DNA of 64,000 nucleotides. It comes from Phycisphaerales bacterium. Its GTDB lineage: Bacteria > Planctomycetota > Phycisphaerae > Phycisphaerales > UBA1924. The number at the start of each line of letters is the position of its first letter. Positions within the stretch are counted from its first letter, which is position 1. Below, one piece after another: positions 8,548 through 17,991 of this stretch. The translations under genes and the position numbers were made by a program. Under the pieces are notes generated by a model, which saw only the letters and a program-made list of their open reading frames with translations, had not been told where the DNA came from and did not search any database. The stretch is taken from positions 190,226 through 254,225 of the forward strand of contig JAJDDK010000007.1 of assembly GCA_029260345.1 (NCBI GenBank), written 5' to 3'.

Positions 8548-9171
8548 ATGGCTTCGCAAGACGATGGAATCTTGATTGTTGGGGGCGGCGGGCACGCACT
8601 GGTCGTGGCCGACGCCGCACTGGTGGCGGGAATGCCGGTGACCGGCTTTCTTGATGATCGCCCCGATGCGCGGCTCACCCACCGCCTGCAGCGGGTCGGC
8701 GGGTTTAGCCTCCTTCAACAGCGTGAACTCGGCCAGCAGCACCCGATGATTCTTGGCCTCGGCGACCTGTCGATGCGCCGTGAACTGATCAGTCGTCTCG
8801 AAGCGCGGCTCGCCACCGTCATCCACCCGACCGCCATCGTTTCTGAAACCGCGACCATCGGCGCCGGCGTCTACATCGGCCCCGGCGCGATCGTGCATGT
8901 CAGCGCGCGGATTGACGATCACGCGATCATCAACTCCGGCGCGATCGTCGAACACGACTGCATCGTCGGCGTCAATTCGCACGTGGCGCCCAACGCGACA
9001 CTTGGCGGGGACGTCACCATCGGGCATGACACACTCGTTGGCATCGGCTCGACCGTCCTGCCCGGCGTGCATGTCGGCGACCGATGCATTGTCGGTGCCG
9101 GGTCATCGGTGATTCATGATGTGGAATCGTCGCGCACCGTGGTCGGCGTGCCTGCTCGTGACCTTGAATAG
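8548..9171 (+). CDS. NeuD/PglD-type left-handed beta-helix sugar O/N-acyltransferase
   Basis: Acetyl- or acyl-transferase of the NeuD/PglD family, used in surface sugar or sialic-acid-like modification; the exact substrate is unknown. The N-terminal Rossmann-like domain opens with ILIVGGGGHALVVADA. The C-terminal half has hexapeptide repeats (ATIGAGVYIGPGAIVH, GAIVEHDCIVGVNSHVAP) and ends with VVGVPARDLE, typical for the family. ATG 8548 is preferred; ATG 8533 would add MQAHH. It diverges from mqnA. No glycan cluster surrounds it, so the pathway is open. Confidence 0.88.
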   Translation: MASQDDGILIVGGGGHALVVADAALVAGMPVTGFLDDRPDARLTHRLQRVGGFSLLQQRELGQQHPMILGLGDLSMRRELISRLEARLATVIHPTAIVSETATIGAGVYIGPGAIVHVSARIDDHAIINSGAIVEHDCIVGVNSHVAPNATLGGDVTIGHDTLVGIGSTVLPGVHVGDRCIVGAGSSVIHDVESSRTVVGVPARDLE

Positions 9172-9173
9172 GT

Positions 9174-9602
9174 TCACTGGGGCGGCGCGCTGGGCTCAAT
9201 CACTTCAACTTCAAAAACTTCATCACGCATGGTCCGGGCCCGTTCGAGCACACCATCCGGGTCGTATTCCGTCGGCGTCAATTCAAAGTGCCAATACACA
9301 TGATCTTTGATCGTTGAAGGCCATACGCCCGCAATAATGTCCAGCCCGGGAGCGGCGTGCAACGGCGCTTTCGCCACCGCCTTGGTCGATAACGGGTCGA
9401 ACCCGTCCTTCTCGATCAGCACGTCATACTCGCCGTACCACGTGTACTTCACCTCAACCGGCGTCACACCCACTTCGACATCATTGATGTGAACGAGTGC
9501 GCCCGTTGGCTCTGATGTGATGAAGAGTTTGCGTTCCACGCAACCGCTCAGCGCGATGGTCGTGCAAGCGAGAATCGGTGAATATCGCAGGAAGCGAAGC
9601 AT
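9174..9602 (-). CDS. PEGA-domain lipoprotein
   Basis: 142 residues with a lipoprotein signal peptide ending in the lipobox LSGC (Cys at about residue 21). The mature part begins with a PEGA-like unit (LFITSEPTGALVHINDVEVG, then TPVEVKYTWYGEYDVLIEKD), a small beta-domain found on surface or periplasmic proteins. The remainder (to EPSAPPQ) has no recognised domain. The gene begins 6 bp after lptB ends on the same strand, so it is very likely cotranscribed with it. A role in envelope biogenesis is a contextual guess. Confidence 0.8.
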   Translation of the reverse strand: MLRFLRYSPILACTTIALSGCVERKLFITSEPTGALVHINDVEVGVTPVEVKYTWYGEYDVLIEKDGFDPLSTKAVAKAPLHAAPGLDIIAGVWPSTIKDHVYWHFELTPTEYDPDGVLERARTMRDEVFEVEVIEPSAPPQ

Positions 9603-9608
9603 CGCGCG

Positions 9609-10400
9609 TCACGATACCGACTGCGCCGCCCGGGCGCCTTCGTCCGTCGCGGCGCTGGGGAGATGGTCAAATTCATCACCCTTGAACAGCGAACCGAGGT
9701 ACGTGCGGCGCACGATCGGGTCGTTGATGAGTTCGCGCGGCCCGCCCTGCCGCAGCACTTTGCCCTCGTCTATCACGTACGCACGATCGCACACCGCCAG
9801 CGTCTGCTGCACGTTGTGATCGGTGATGAGCACGGCGATGCCCATGTCCTTGAGATTGCGAATCTCGCGCTGCAGGTCCTCAACCGCCAGTGGGTCGACG
9901 CCGCTGAACGGTTCGTCGAGGAGCAGCAGCCGCGGGTTGGTGACCAGCGCGCGGGCGATTTCCAGCTTGCGGCGTTCACCGCCGGAGCAGGTGCGAGCGT
10001 GGTCTTTGCGTTTCTTGATCAGGTCGTATCGCTTCAGCAACTCTTCGCAGCGTTCGCGGCGCACCTTTCGGCGCATGCGGCGTGTCTCCAAAATCGCGAG
10101 CAGGTTGTCCTCAACGCTGAGCCGCTGAAAGATGCTCGGCTCCTGCGAGAGGTACCCCATCCCCCGCCGCGCCCTTCGGTACATCGGGAGGCGGGTGATA
10201 TCGCGACCGTCAAAGACCACGCGGCCGCTGTCGGCGTCAATCATGCCAATCGTCATACGAAAGGTGGTCGTCTTGCCGGCGCCGTTGCGTCCGAGAAGGC
10301 CAACGATCTCGTTGGGGTCGACGTGGTAGGACACATCGTTCACGACGGTGCGATCACCGTATCGCTTGTTGAGGTGTCGGCCTTCGAGGAGCGGCGGCAT
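9609..10400 (-). CDS. lptB: LPS export ABC transporter ATP-binding protein LptB
   Basis: Cytoplasmic ATPase that powers lipopolysaccharide extraction by LptFG. Walker A GRNGAGKTTTF, signature CSGGERRKLEIAR, Walker B LLLLDEPFSGVDP and the switch histidine in LITDHN are all present. The C-terminal part carries the LptB-like GGPRELINDPIVRRTYLG. The frame stays open upstream to 10520, but that stretch is translated repeat DNA (an AACCGC hairpin at 10416-10447), so the start is ATG 10400 (MPPLLEGRHL). No lptA, lptC or lptFG genes are in the window; its partner here is a PEGA lipoprotein. Confidence 0.92.
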   Translation of the reverse strand: MPPLLEGRHLNKRYGDRTVVNDVSYHVDPNEIVGLLGRNGAGKTTTFRMTIGMIDADSGRVVFDGRDITRLPMYRRARRGMGYLSQEPSIFQRLSVEDNLLAILETRRMRRKVRRERCEELLKRYDLIKKRKDHARTCSGGERRKLEIARALVTNPRLLLLDEPFSGVDPLAVEDLQREIRNLKDMGIAVLITDHNVQQTLAVCDRAYVIDEGKVLRQGGPRELINDPIVRRTYLGSLFKGDEFDHLPSAATDEGARAAQSVS

Positions 10401-10415
10401 TGGTGAAGTATAGGA

Positions 10416-10765
10416 ATCCGAACCGCGCCCGTAAGGAAGCGGTGTCGCGCAGGCAGTATGACGTTGCCCGTTTCGGTTCCCGTCATTTTTGTTGTTGAAG
10501 ATTGAACAGTCGGCCCTCATCTGTCACACCTCTCCCACTGGGAGAGGTCGGCGCAGCGAAGCGAAGCCGGGTGAGGGCCGTATTTGTCTTCAAGAAATCG
10601 CTGTCAACCATTTTCTTATAAGGAACACTCGACCCTCATCCGTCATCGCTGCGCGATGACACCTTCTCCCAGAGGGAGAAGGGAGTGGATCCGAACCGCG
10701 CCCGTAAAGAAGCGGTTTCGCGCCAGATTCACATCAAACGAGCGTGATCTCGCGACCTCAATCAG
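10416..10765. repeat. Intergenic repeat cluster upstream of lptB
   Basis: About 350 bp without a gene. It holds an AACCGC...GCGGTT hairpin (10416-10447), a full-length CTCTCCC-type element (10512-10580, framed by GGCCCTCA and TGAGGGCC), a second such element (10630-10682) whose inner stem is CATCGC/GCGATG around TGC, and a second AACCGC...GCGGTT hairpin (10687-10719). These are mobile-looking palindromic repeats, not coding sequence. Confidence 0.85.
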
Positions 10766-11182
10766 TCACGAAATAAACCGGAACGTCATCGGGTAGCGAT
10801 AGTACTCGCCTTTGTTCGCCGCGATGGCGCCGCGCACGCAGCCGACGACGCGCAAGATCGGAATGCCGAACCCAAGGATCAACGCACCGACGCCAAGCCC
10901 GGCTGTGACCACGCCAATCACTGCCCAAAGCAAAAGCGACAACTGAAAATTCATCGCCTCTTTCCCCTGGTCATCAAGGAATGGCGATTCATCTTTCCGC
11001 TTCGCCCACATGATCCACGTGACGATGAGCGAGATAATGCTCGTGATCCACTCCATCATGGAGAGCAATCCCACGAGGTGCAGGAACATCGTGTACGTGC
11101 GTTCGCTTTCCGTAGCGCCAGGATCGTGCACGCGATAGTCGGTCTTGTTCATCGCAGGATTCATTGTCGCGGCCCCGACCAT
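10766..11182 (-). CDS. DUF4870 membrane protein (second of a tandem pair)
   Basis: 138 residues, three to four hydrophobic segments, with the DUF4870 hallmark ESPFLDDQGKEAMNFQLSLL. The start at ATG 11182 has a clear GAGGTGA Shine-Dalgarno that overlaps the end of the preceding paralogue; the two genes are separated by 4 bp. The C-terminus GAIAANKGEYYRYPMTFRFI matches the paralogue's ending. Function unknown; the family is an inner-membrane protein family often next to Tic20-like proteins. Confidence 0.85.
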   Translation of the reverse strand: MVGAATMNPAMNKTDYRVHDPGATESERTYTMFLHLVGLLSMMEWITSIISLIVTWIMWAKRKDESPFLDDQGKEAMNFQLSLLLWAVIGVVTAGLGVGALILGFGIPILRVVGCVRGAIAANKGEYYRYPMTFRFIS

Positions 11183-11186
11183 GATG

Positions 11187-11603
11187 TCACCTCAAGAGCC
11201 TCAGGCACAGTGGATAACGGTAGTACTCGCCCTTGCTCGCCGCGACGCTGGCCATGATGCCGACGATCAGCCGCACCACCCACAGCCCAATCGCAAGCGG
11301 CACAATGACGATAATGGCAACCCCCAATGTCATGAGCAGGGTCACCCCCGCGATCACGGCGTAGATGAGAAGGCTGAGCTGAAAGTTCACCGCCTCACGG
11401 GCGTGATCCGCGACATATTCAGAATCGTTGCGGCCGGTCAGATAGACGGCGAGCGTTCCGATGAGCCCCAGAATGAACATGTCCACCAGGCCGAGCATGC
11501 CCAGCAAGTGCGCCAGCATGGCGCGGTTGCGTTCGTCGGAACTCGCTGATTCATCAACGAGTCGCGATTGTGCATTGGGATTGAACATGGTCGCTGACAT
11601 CAT
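11187..11603 (-). CDS. DUF4870 membrane protein (first of a tandem pair)
   Basis: About 138 residues, paralogous to its downstream neighbour: the same order of segments (RAMLAHLLGMLGLVDMFILG, then VADHAREAVNFQLSLLIYAV) and the same ASKGEYYRYPLCLRLL ending. The likely start is ATG 11603; upstream in-frame codons to 11681 and a later ATG (11588, MFNPN) are alternatives and none has a clear ribosome site. Function unknown. Confidence 0.82.
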   Translation of the reverse strand: MMSATMFNPNAQSRLVDESASSDERNRAMLAHLLGMLGLVDMFILGLIGTLAVYLTGRNDSEYVADHAREAVNFQLSLLIYAVIAGVTLLMTLGVAIIVIVPLAIGLWVVRLIVGIMASVAASKGEYYRYPLCLRLLR

Positions 11604-11730
11604 TCGCCATCGGTTGTGAGAGACCTGGACCTCCACCCCTTCGGGAGTCCTCGCCCACTTGTTCGAGTTTCGCCCCAGCAAGTTTCACCGCCAGCCGCGC
11701 CGATCGCGGCTGGTGAGCTAGGATTGCCCT

Positions 11731-12822
11731 ATGAGCGGCGACCCCGCCAATTCGAACCCCGAATCGCTGCCGACGATCGCGGTCTCCATGGGCGATCCGA
11801 TGGGGATCGGTCCGGAAATCGTGGTCAAGGCTCTGGCAGACCCGAATCTTCGCCGTCAGGCGCGATTCGTCGTGTACGGCATGGCCGAGCCCATGCACTA
11901 CGCCGCCGACCTTGCGGAAATCGTCCCCTTCTGGCGGCGCGTGCAGCATGATTCGCCCGTCGCGGACACGGCCGTCGGGTCCGGCGTGACCGTGCTCGAT
12001 TACGACGAATACACCATGCCGGGTGCGCCCGGCGGACGGACGGCGTCCGGGCCCAGCCGCCTCGGCGGTCATTCCTCATTCCGCTTTGTCGAAGATGCGC
12101 TGATTGACTCCACCCGGCCCGCGACTGATCCCATGCGCGTCGAAGGGATCGTCACCGCGCCCATCAGCAAGCAATCATGGGCGATGGCCGGTCGCGGCAA
12201 ATATCCGGGGCACACCGAACTGCTCGCGACACGCCTCCGCGCCCGCCGCTTTGCGATGATGTTTGTCTCGCCCAAGCTCAACGTCGTGCTCGTCTCCACG
12301 CATGTGCCGCTGATGGAGCTTCGCAACATCCTCACCATCGGGCGCATCTTCGACCCCATCGACCTCGGCGCCGATGCGATGAAGGAACTTGGTTTCGAGC
12401 ACCCGCGTATCGGCGTCTGCGGCTTGAACCCGCACGCCGGCGAGGGCGGCCTCTTCGGCGATGAAGAAACGCGGCTCATTGAACCGGCCATTCGCGCCCT
12501 CAACGAAGCGGGCATCGACGCACGCGGCCCGTACGCCGCCGACACGATTTTCAATCGCGCGATGGATGGCGAATTCGACCTCGTCGCCGCGATGTACCAC
12601 GATCAGGGTCTTATCCCGGTGAAACTGCTCGCGTGGAAAGACGCGGTCAACGTCACGCTCGGTCTTCCCATTGTGCGAACCAGCCCTGATCACGGGACCG
12701 CATTTGATATTGCGGGGAAGAATGTCGCTGATGATTCCAGCATGCGAGCCGCGCTGGATCTCGCAATTCGCATGACGCTCGGACGTCGCGCGCAAGCGGA
12801 CGCGACCACGATCACTCGGTGA
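11731..12822 (+). CDS. pdxA: 4-hydroxythreonine-4-phosphate dehydrogenase PdxA
   Basis: NAD-dependent oxidation of 4-phosphohydroxy-L-threonine in the DXP-dependent pyridoxal 5'-phosphate pathway, cytoplasmic. Motifs: VSMGDPMGIGPEI at the N-terminus, APISKQ, PGHTE, the GLNPHAGEGGLFG loop, and AMYHDQGLIPVKL with metal-binding His/Asp residues. The length (363) is slightly above the usual 330. It overlaps the convergent DUF5658 gene by 11 bp at the 3' ends. No other vitamin B6 genes lie nearby. Confidence 0.95.
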   Translation: MSGDPANSNPESLPTIAVSMGDPMGIGPEIVVKALADPNLRRQARFVVYGMAEPMHYAADLAEIVPFWRRVQHDSPVADTAVGSGVTVLDYDEYTMPGAPGGRTASGPSRLGGHSSFRFVEDALIDSTRPATDPMRVEGIVTAPISKQSWAMAGRGKYPGHTELLATRLRARRFAMMFVSPKLNVVLVSTHVPLMELRNILTIGRIFDPIDLGADAMKELGFEHPRIGVCGLNPHAGEGGLFGDEETRLIEPAIRALNEAGIDARGPYAADTIFNRAMDGEFDLVAAMYHDQGLIPVKLLAWKDAVNVTLGLPIVRTSPDHGTAFDIAGKNVADDSSMRAALDLAIRMTLGRRAQADATTITR

Positions 12823-13276
12823 TCGCTATCCATCGATGATCAATCAGCGCCGACTCGGCCAAAATGGTCGGGCCGATTTTCTCCGCGTTCTGGATGTAAT
12901 TCACCCAGTGCAAACTAAGCAGCACCAGCGCCGCGAGGCTGATCCAGGCGCAGCGCTCGGCGCCCGGGCGCCGGCGAATCAAATACAGCAGCCCGCTCGA
13001 GAGCGCGATCGTGAGCAGCTTGAATCGCACCAGTTGCCCGGCGCCGCCGACGGCGATCATGAATCGCGCCAGTGGGTTCAGTTCCACCATGCCCGTCGAT
13101 TGCAGATACGTCAGCGTGTAGGCGAGGTCGAACAGCCCCAGCAACGCCGTCGCCAGCACCAGCACCGTGACGCGGCGAGCGCGGCGATCCGCCTCAGATT
13201 CGCACGCCGCAGCGGAAGCGCGTCCAAATCGCACCCCGGCGCCTATCCCGCCGATAAAACTCAAGGATCGCGACAT
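12812..13276 (-). CDS. DUF5658-like membrane protein
   Basis: About 154 residues. After a short N-terminal tail there are three to four hydrophobic helices with the pattern LLGLFDLAYTLTYLQSTGMV followed by ELNPLARFMI, which resembles the DUF5658 family. The frame is open upstream to 13591 only because the divergent gene's start region lacks stops; ATG 13276 (MSRSLSFIGG) is the natural start. Function unknown. The 3' end overlaps pdxA by 11 bp. Confidence 0.65.
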   Translation of the reverse strand: MSRSLSFIGGIGAGVRFGRASAAACESEADRRARRVTVLVLATALLGLFDLAYTLTYLQSTGMVELNPLARFMIAVGGAGQLVRFKLLTIALSSGLLYLIRRRPGAERCAWISLAALVLLSLHWVNYIQNAEKIGPTILAESALIDHRWIAITE

Positions 13277-13405
13277 CGTGGGTTCGGCCCTCCGGAAGTC
13301 GCATATCGGCGGGGAAATCGGTCGGCATAAGCCCTCTGAAGGACCACAAAGCCGTACAGTCATTTGGTGGCGGCACGTTCGGCGCCGCCAGATCAGGAGG
13401 CCCGC

Positions 13406-16400
13406 ATGGATGGCAGGAGGCTCATATTGAACGCGCGACGCACATCCGTTCTCGGACGAACGGGACCATTCTGGATCGGCGTCGCCGCTTTCGCCGTCGT
13501 CATCGTCGCGGCGCCCACCGCCGTCGCTCAGAATGTGACCAACCCGGTCTACGTGGATGACTCCACCGCCGCGGCGGACGCCATCGCACAAGCACGCTCG
13601 CGCATTCTTTCAAACGATCTCAGCGAAGCGGTCCGACTCATCCAGAATGTGATCGTCTCCGACGGCCACCGCCTGCTTGCTTCCGTCGATGACCCTGAAA
13701 TCTTCGTGACCGCGGCGGATCGCCTGCTTGCGTTTCTTTTGGGCAACGAACAATTGCTGGCCCGCTATCGCGAACTGCTCGGCCCGGTCGCGCAAGCCCG
13801 CCTTGATGAAGGCGCGGCGGCCATGGTTGCAAGGGATTATCTCCTGACCGAAGCCGGGTTCGAAGCGACCTTGCAGGTCGCTGAACGTCGTCTTGAGCGC
13901 GCGCAGTTCAACGCCGCGTGGCGCACGCTTGCCATGATCGACCGCCATCCGGATCGGCGCGGCCCGCGCGCCGAGCGCGCCATGCGACTCCTCGTGCGCA
14001 TTCTTCGGTACACCAACGCGATCGGCGCCGAAAAACTCGCCGCATCATGGCGCGTCGAGCTTGGCATCGCGCCAATCCCCGAAGCGCCAATCGACGGCCC
14101 GAACACACTCGAAGGGCGCAGCACGCTCGACCCCGGACCGCCGGTGAATCTCAACGAACTCGTCGCTCAACCTTTGGCGTCGCAATCCATCGTGCTGCCG
14201 GTGGATCGCGTGATCGGCAATCGCAACAGCCGCAACCAGCAGCAGCGCGCCAATGCGCGCACGCCATTGAATTACATGCTCCCGACGGTCGCGGGCGATC
14301 TGATCTATGTGAATGATGGACGAACGTTTTCCGCGTGGGAGCGTTTCACACTGCAACCGGTCTGGACGCATCATTACGTGCATGTGGAAGACGCCAGCGG
14401 ACGGTCGCACACCTCCAGCGGTCGCACCGCGATTGAGGATCTGGCCACGATTTCGGTCAGCGGTCACTGGGCCGTCGGCGTCGGCGGCATCGCGATCGCA
14501 GGCGCCCGCGAAGATGACGATGGCGTCCATGCGGTGGACGCAACCAGCGGCGTCCCGCGCTGGACAATGCGCCTGTCCGCGATTGATCCGACGTTTGCGG
14601 AAGGATCATTCCGAGGCCCGGCGCTCATTGACGAAGGCGTCGTGGTCGTCGGTGTGCTCAAGTCAATCAAAGAACGCCGCCTCTTGAGTTTTCACGCCGC
14701 TGGTCTCGATCTGCACACCGGCGAACCGCTGTGGTCGCGCCCGCTCGCCAGTTCCGGCACGCTTCCTTATGGCGCCAACCCCAAGATTGCGGACATTCCC
14801 GCAATTTCTGACGGCCTTATTTTCCAACTCGATTCGCTCGGCTTCATCTGCGCGGTCGAAACGGTCACCGGCCGCGTGCAGTGGCTGCGCCGAATGCCGT
14901 TGCAAAGCATTGTTTCACCCTCTCTGCGCACGTGGGAAGGCTCAAGCATCGTTGTGCGCGATGGTCTCGTGTACTTCATCACGCCTGATCGGCGCAACAT
15001 CTATGCGCTCGACGGCGAGACGGGCGCCTTGGTCGCATCGCGCTCCACCGTTGATTTTCGCGATCCGGAGTACCTCTTGAACGCGGGGGATCATCTGGTC
15101 TCCGTCGCCGAGACCCGCGTCGCGGCGATTCCTTTCGCATCATTTGACGACCCCGGCGAAATTCCCACGGTCATCCTCGACGCCGGCGACACGTCGCTGG
15201 ACGGTCGCGTCGCCGTCGCGGGCAATCGCGTTCTTGCGCCCGTGCCCGACGGCGTTCGCGTCGCCAATGTGAACGCGGCGAACTCCGCCAGCGTCACCCT
15301 TTCTTCGCTGGATCACCCGGGCAACCTTGTGGCGCTCGAAAGTGAACTCATCGTCGCCGACGAATCGGACCTGCACACTTATCTGTTGTGGGACGTAGCG
15401 GAAAAAGTTCTGACTGATCGCATGAAGGCGGCGCCGCTTGATCCGGCGCCTGCAGCGACGTTCGTCGATCTCGCCTATCGGGCCGGTCGCCCGGAGCGCA
15501 TCATCCCCGCTGTGGACACCGCTCTGTCGGCGATCGAGCGCGATCCGCTCAGCGATCACAACCGGCAGGTGCGATCGCGCCTTTTCAATTCCCTGTGGAC
15601 CATCGTCTCGATGGATCGCCGGCGCGCCGAAGCGCGCCCCATCGACCGAGAGATGCGCGGCGAACTCATTGACCGCCTCGGGCGCGCCGCTGGCGCCCCC
15701 GAGGAGCGCGTGCGTCACCTCCTCGCCGAAGGCTCCTATTACGAAGCGATCGATGAGCCGCGCCGCGCCGTGGACTCCTATCAACAAATACTCGACAGCA
15801 CGGCGCTCTCGCAAACCCGATTTGATTCGTCCGGGGTCGCTGCCCACGCCGACATCGAAGCGACCAAGGGACTCAAGCGCATTGTGCGCCGATTCGGGCC
15901 GCGCGTGTACGACATTCAGGATGCGCAGGCACAGCGGGCGCTCGCCGCGCTCGCCGATTCGCAAGACCCAAACGCATTTGCGGAATTGGCGCGCCGTTAC
16001 CCCGTCTCGCAAACCGCTGCTCGCGCGTGGCTGCTCGCCGGTGAACGATTCGAACGACAGGGCCGCATGCGCCGGGCGCTCGCGGCTCTCGAGGACGGTC
16101 TCGCCGCTGCCGACGACGCACTCGTCGATGATCCAGCCCTCGTCGGCGAACTCGCGGGGCGTCTTATTACGTCGCTGATTGACGCCGGGCGTCTTGAAAC
16201 CGCCGCCGGCGCGATCACTTCGATCCGCGAGAAAAGACCGAATCTCGTTCTGACGCGGTCCGGTCAAACGTTGGCGCATGAAACACTTGAAGCCCAGGTC
16301 AGCGATCTGATTTCGGTCGCGCAGCGTCGAGCCACCGTCGGTCTTCTTGGGGACAATCCCGGCGCGCAACTGCTCATCGGTTGGCGACTTGATCGACCGC

Positions 16401-17593
16401 TGCTGCATGCAGACAGCAAGATGTCCACCGAGTCCATCGTGATGCGATTCGACGGCGCGATCGGTCTCTGGCAGATCAACCCGGCGGGCGGCGTACGCGA
16501 AATCTGGCGCACTGCCATCGAAGAAGGCACGCTGCTGGTCGCGACCACATGGGACGCCATCTATTTGCTTGAGCCAGGGCCCATCGGGCGCACCTTCGCG
16601 CGGCTCGACCGCGCTGATGGCAGTCTGCAATGGCGCAGCGCCCCACTGACCGACATCATGCCCGCCGGCGCTGATCGTGCCGAGGGCCTTGCAACGTTTC
16701 TCGCGATGGACCATCGAACGATCGCAGCCGTGCGCACCGATGGCGCCGCAGCGGCGTTTGATTTGGAAACAGGTCAGGAGCTGTGGAAGTCGCAAAGAAT
16801 TCTGCCGGTCGTCGCCGACATCGCCGCCGATTCTGAAACACTGCTCATCGTTGGCGATCGCACCACGCCAAATCCGCAGATTCCGGGGCTTGTGCCGGCG
16901 CCAACCATGTGGGCGGTTGATCTGCGCACGGGCAATGTGGTCAAGAGGCACGACCTCAGTGTCGGGCAGGCCCGCTGGGCGCGGCTCACCTCCGATGCGC
17001 TCGCCATCGTCGGTGGTGATCTTGGCGTGCTTGCGTTCGACCTGCTGCGCGACCGTCAAATCTGGGTCGCCGATGAACTCGCCGGAGTGCGCACGATTGA
17101 CGCATGGACCTTCGCAGATCGTGTGCTCATTCTTGATGCGGACGCCCGGCTGTGGCAGATTTCGCTCGGCGAAGATCGACCGGAATCGCGCGAACTCAAC
17201 ACGGAAGGCAAGCTGGCGACAACGGTGGCGATGAACCTGCCCATTCGCGCCGAGGCGTCCGGCGATCATGTAGCGATCACGTCCTACACCGGCTTAATCG
17301 TGCTGGACGGCGACGGTGAACTTGTCGGCATCGATCGTCGCGGCGATGACTCGGATGTCGTGCCGGCCGCGTTCGGCGCCGAGCATCTCATTACGGTTTC
17401 CATGGCGCCGGCCTTCGTCGACAACGAAGCGAAATGGCACGACCTGTTCTATTTCCGCGCCCCGGACGGCGCGCTGATGCAGCGCCGTTTGATCGAATTG
17501 AACGCCGCGCCGGATGACATCGCACTGCTCGACGGACGCATCCTCATCACCGCGGGCAAAGCAACACTCGTGCTTGATGCGAACCCGGATTGA
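13406..17593 (+). CDS. Large exported PQQ-like beta-propeller and helical-repeat protein
   Basis: 1395 residues. The start at ATG 13406 has AGGAGG 6 bp upstream. A membrane anchor/signal peptide (TGPFWIGVAAFAVVIVAAPT then AVAQ) lies near residues 19-43. After an alpha-helical segment come PQQ/Trp-type propeller blades (about 290-640, e.g. VTGRVQWLRRMP and TPDRRNIYALDGETGALVAS), then a TPR-like helical region (about 690-960, e.g. AIDEPRRAVDSYQQILDST), then a second propeller (about 1000-1395, e.g. DLETGQELWKSQ). It probably acts outside the cytoplasmic membrane as a scaffold. No enzymatic motif is seen. A long TAA-free frame on the opposite strand is a shadow. Confidence 0.85.
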   Translation: MDGRRLILNARRTSVLGRTGPFWIGVAAFAVVIVAAPTAVAQNVTNPVYVDDSTAAADAIAQARSRILSNDLSEAVRLIQNVIVSDGHRLLASVDDPEIFVTAADRLLAFLLGNEQLLARYRELLGPVAQARLDEGAAAMVARDYLLTEAGFEATLQVAERRLERAQFNAAWRTLAMIDRHPDRRGPRAERAMRLLVRILRYTNAIGAEKLAASWRVELGIAPIPEAPIDGPNTLEGRSTLDPGPPVNLNELVAQPLASQSIVLPVDRVIGNRNSRNQQQRANARTPLNYMLPTVAGDLIYVNDGRTFSAWERFTLQPVWTHHYVHVEDASGRSHTSSGRTAIEDLATISVSGHWAVGVGGIAIAGAREDDDGVHAVDATSGVPRWTMRLSAIDPTFAEGSFRGPALIDEGVVVVGVLKSIKERRLLSFHAAGLDLHTGEPLWSRPLASSGTLPYGANPKIADIPAISDGLIFQLDSLGFICAVETVTGRVQWLRRMPLQSIVSPSLRTWEGSSIVVRDGLVYFITPDRRNIYALDGETGALVASRSTVDFRDPEYLLNAGDHLVSVAETRVAAIPFASFDDPGEIPTVILDAGDTSLDGRVAVAGNRVLAPVPDGVRVANVNAANSASVTLSSLDHPGNLVALESELIVADESDLHTYLLWDVAEKVLTDRMKAAPLDPAPAATFVDLAYRAGRPERIIPAVDTALSAIERDPLSDHNRQVRSRLFNSLWTIVSMDRRRAEARPIDREMRGELIDRLGRAAGAPEERVRHLLAEGSYYEAIDEPRRAVDSYQQILDSTALSQTRFDSSGVAAHADIEATKGLKRIVRRFGPRVYDIQDAQAQRALAALADSQDPNAFAELARRYPVSQTAARAWLLAGERFERQGRMRRALAALEDGLAAADDALVDDPALVGELAGRLITSLIDAGRLETAAGAITSIREKRPNLVLTRSGQTLAHETLEAQVSDLISVAQRRATVGLLGDNPGAQLLIGWRLDRPLLHADSKMSTESIVMRFDGAIGLWQINPAGGVREIWRTAIEEGTLLVATTWDAIYLLEPGPIGRTFARLDRADGSLQWRSAPLTDIMPAGADRAEGLATFLAMDHRTIAAVRTDGAAAAFDLETGQELWKSQRILPVVADIAADSETLLIVGDRTTPNPQIPGLVPAPTMWAVDLRTGNVVKRHDLSVGQARWARLTSDALAIVGGDLGVLAFDLLRDRQIWVADELAGVRTIDAWTFADRVLILDADARLWQISLGEDRPESRELNTEGKLATTVAMNLPIRAEASGDHVAITSYTGLIVLDGDGELVGIDRRGDDSDVVPAAFGAEHLITVSMAPAFVDNEAKWHDLFYFRAPDGALMQRRLIELNAAPDDIALLDGRILITAGKATLVLDANPD

Positions 17594-17991
17594 TCCGCTT
17601 CAGAGCCCCGAGCGCCAGCGAGGGGTCGCGGTTGTGTGATTGCGCCTAGTGCGTTCGACAACATCGTTGTGGGGCATCAAGGGATCAAGGCATCGATGCA
17701 TCGAGGGCCGCGGCGCGGCGCCCGCAAAACCGAACTACGACCGTAAGGGAGTGGCTTCACACCTTCGTCGTTGAATTCACGCTTGTTCGCATTTCCAAAT
17801 CCCTTCTCCCCATGGGAGAAGGTGATCCGCCACAGGCGGATCGGATGAGGGCCGAGGGTTTGGCGCTTGATCGATTCTCGCGCAGTTTCAGAGGAACAGA
17901 TTCAGCGAAAAAGTTTCGGCCCTCACCCGGCTCCGCTTCGCTCCGCCGACCTCTCCCAAGGGGAGAGGTGGGAGCGCGGTACACTCCCCCC
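17594..17991. repeat. Repeat-rich intergenic region
   Basis: About 400 bp without a gene. Holds a CAGAGCCCCGAGCGCCAGCG element (17599-17632), a CTTCTCCC-type element (17802-17855) whose inner stem is GATCCGCC/GGCGGATC around ACA, and another (17917-17969) of the CCCGGCTCCGCTTCGC type in the opposite orientation. Bases 17640-17800 show nothing recognisable apart from a degenerate AACCG element near 17728. Confidence 0.75.

Noticed and set aside
15140-17269. 709-residue open frame antisense to the large propeller gene
   Set aside because: GC-rich shadow; it opposes a gene with a strong ribosome site, signal peptide and clear repeats, and has no domain signal.
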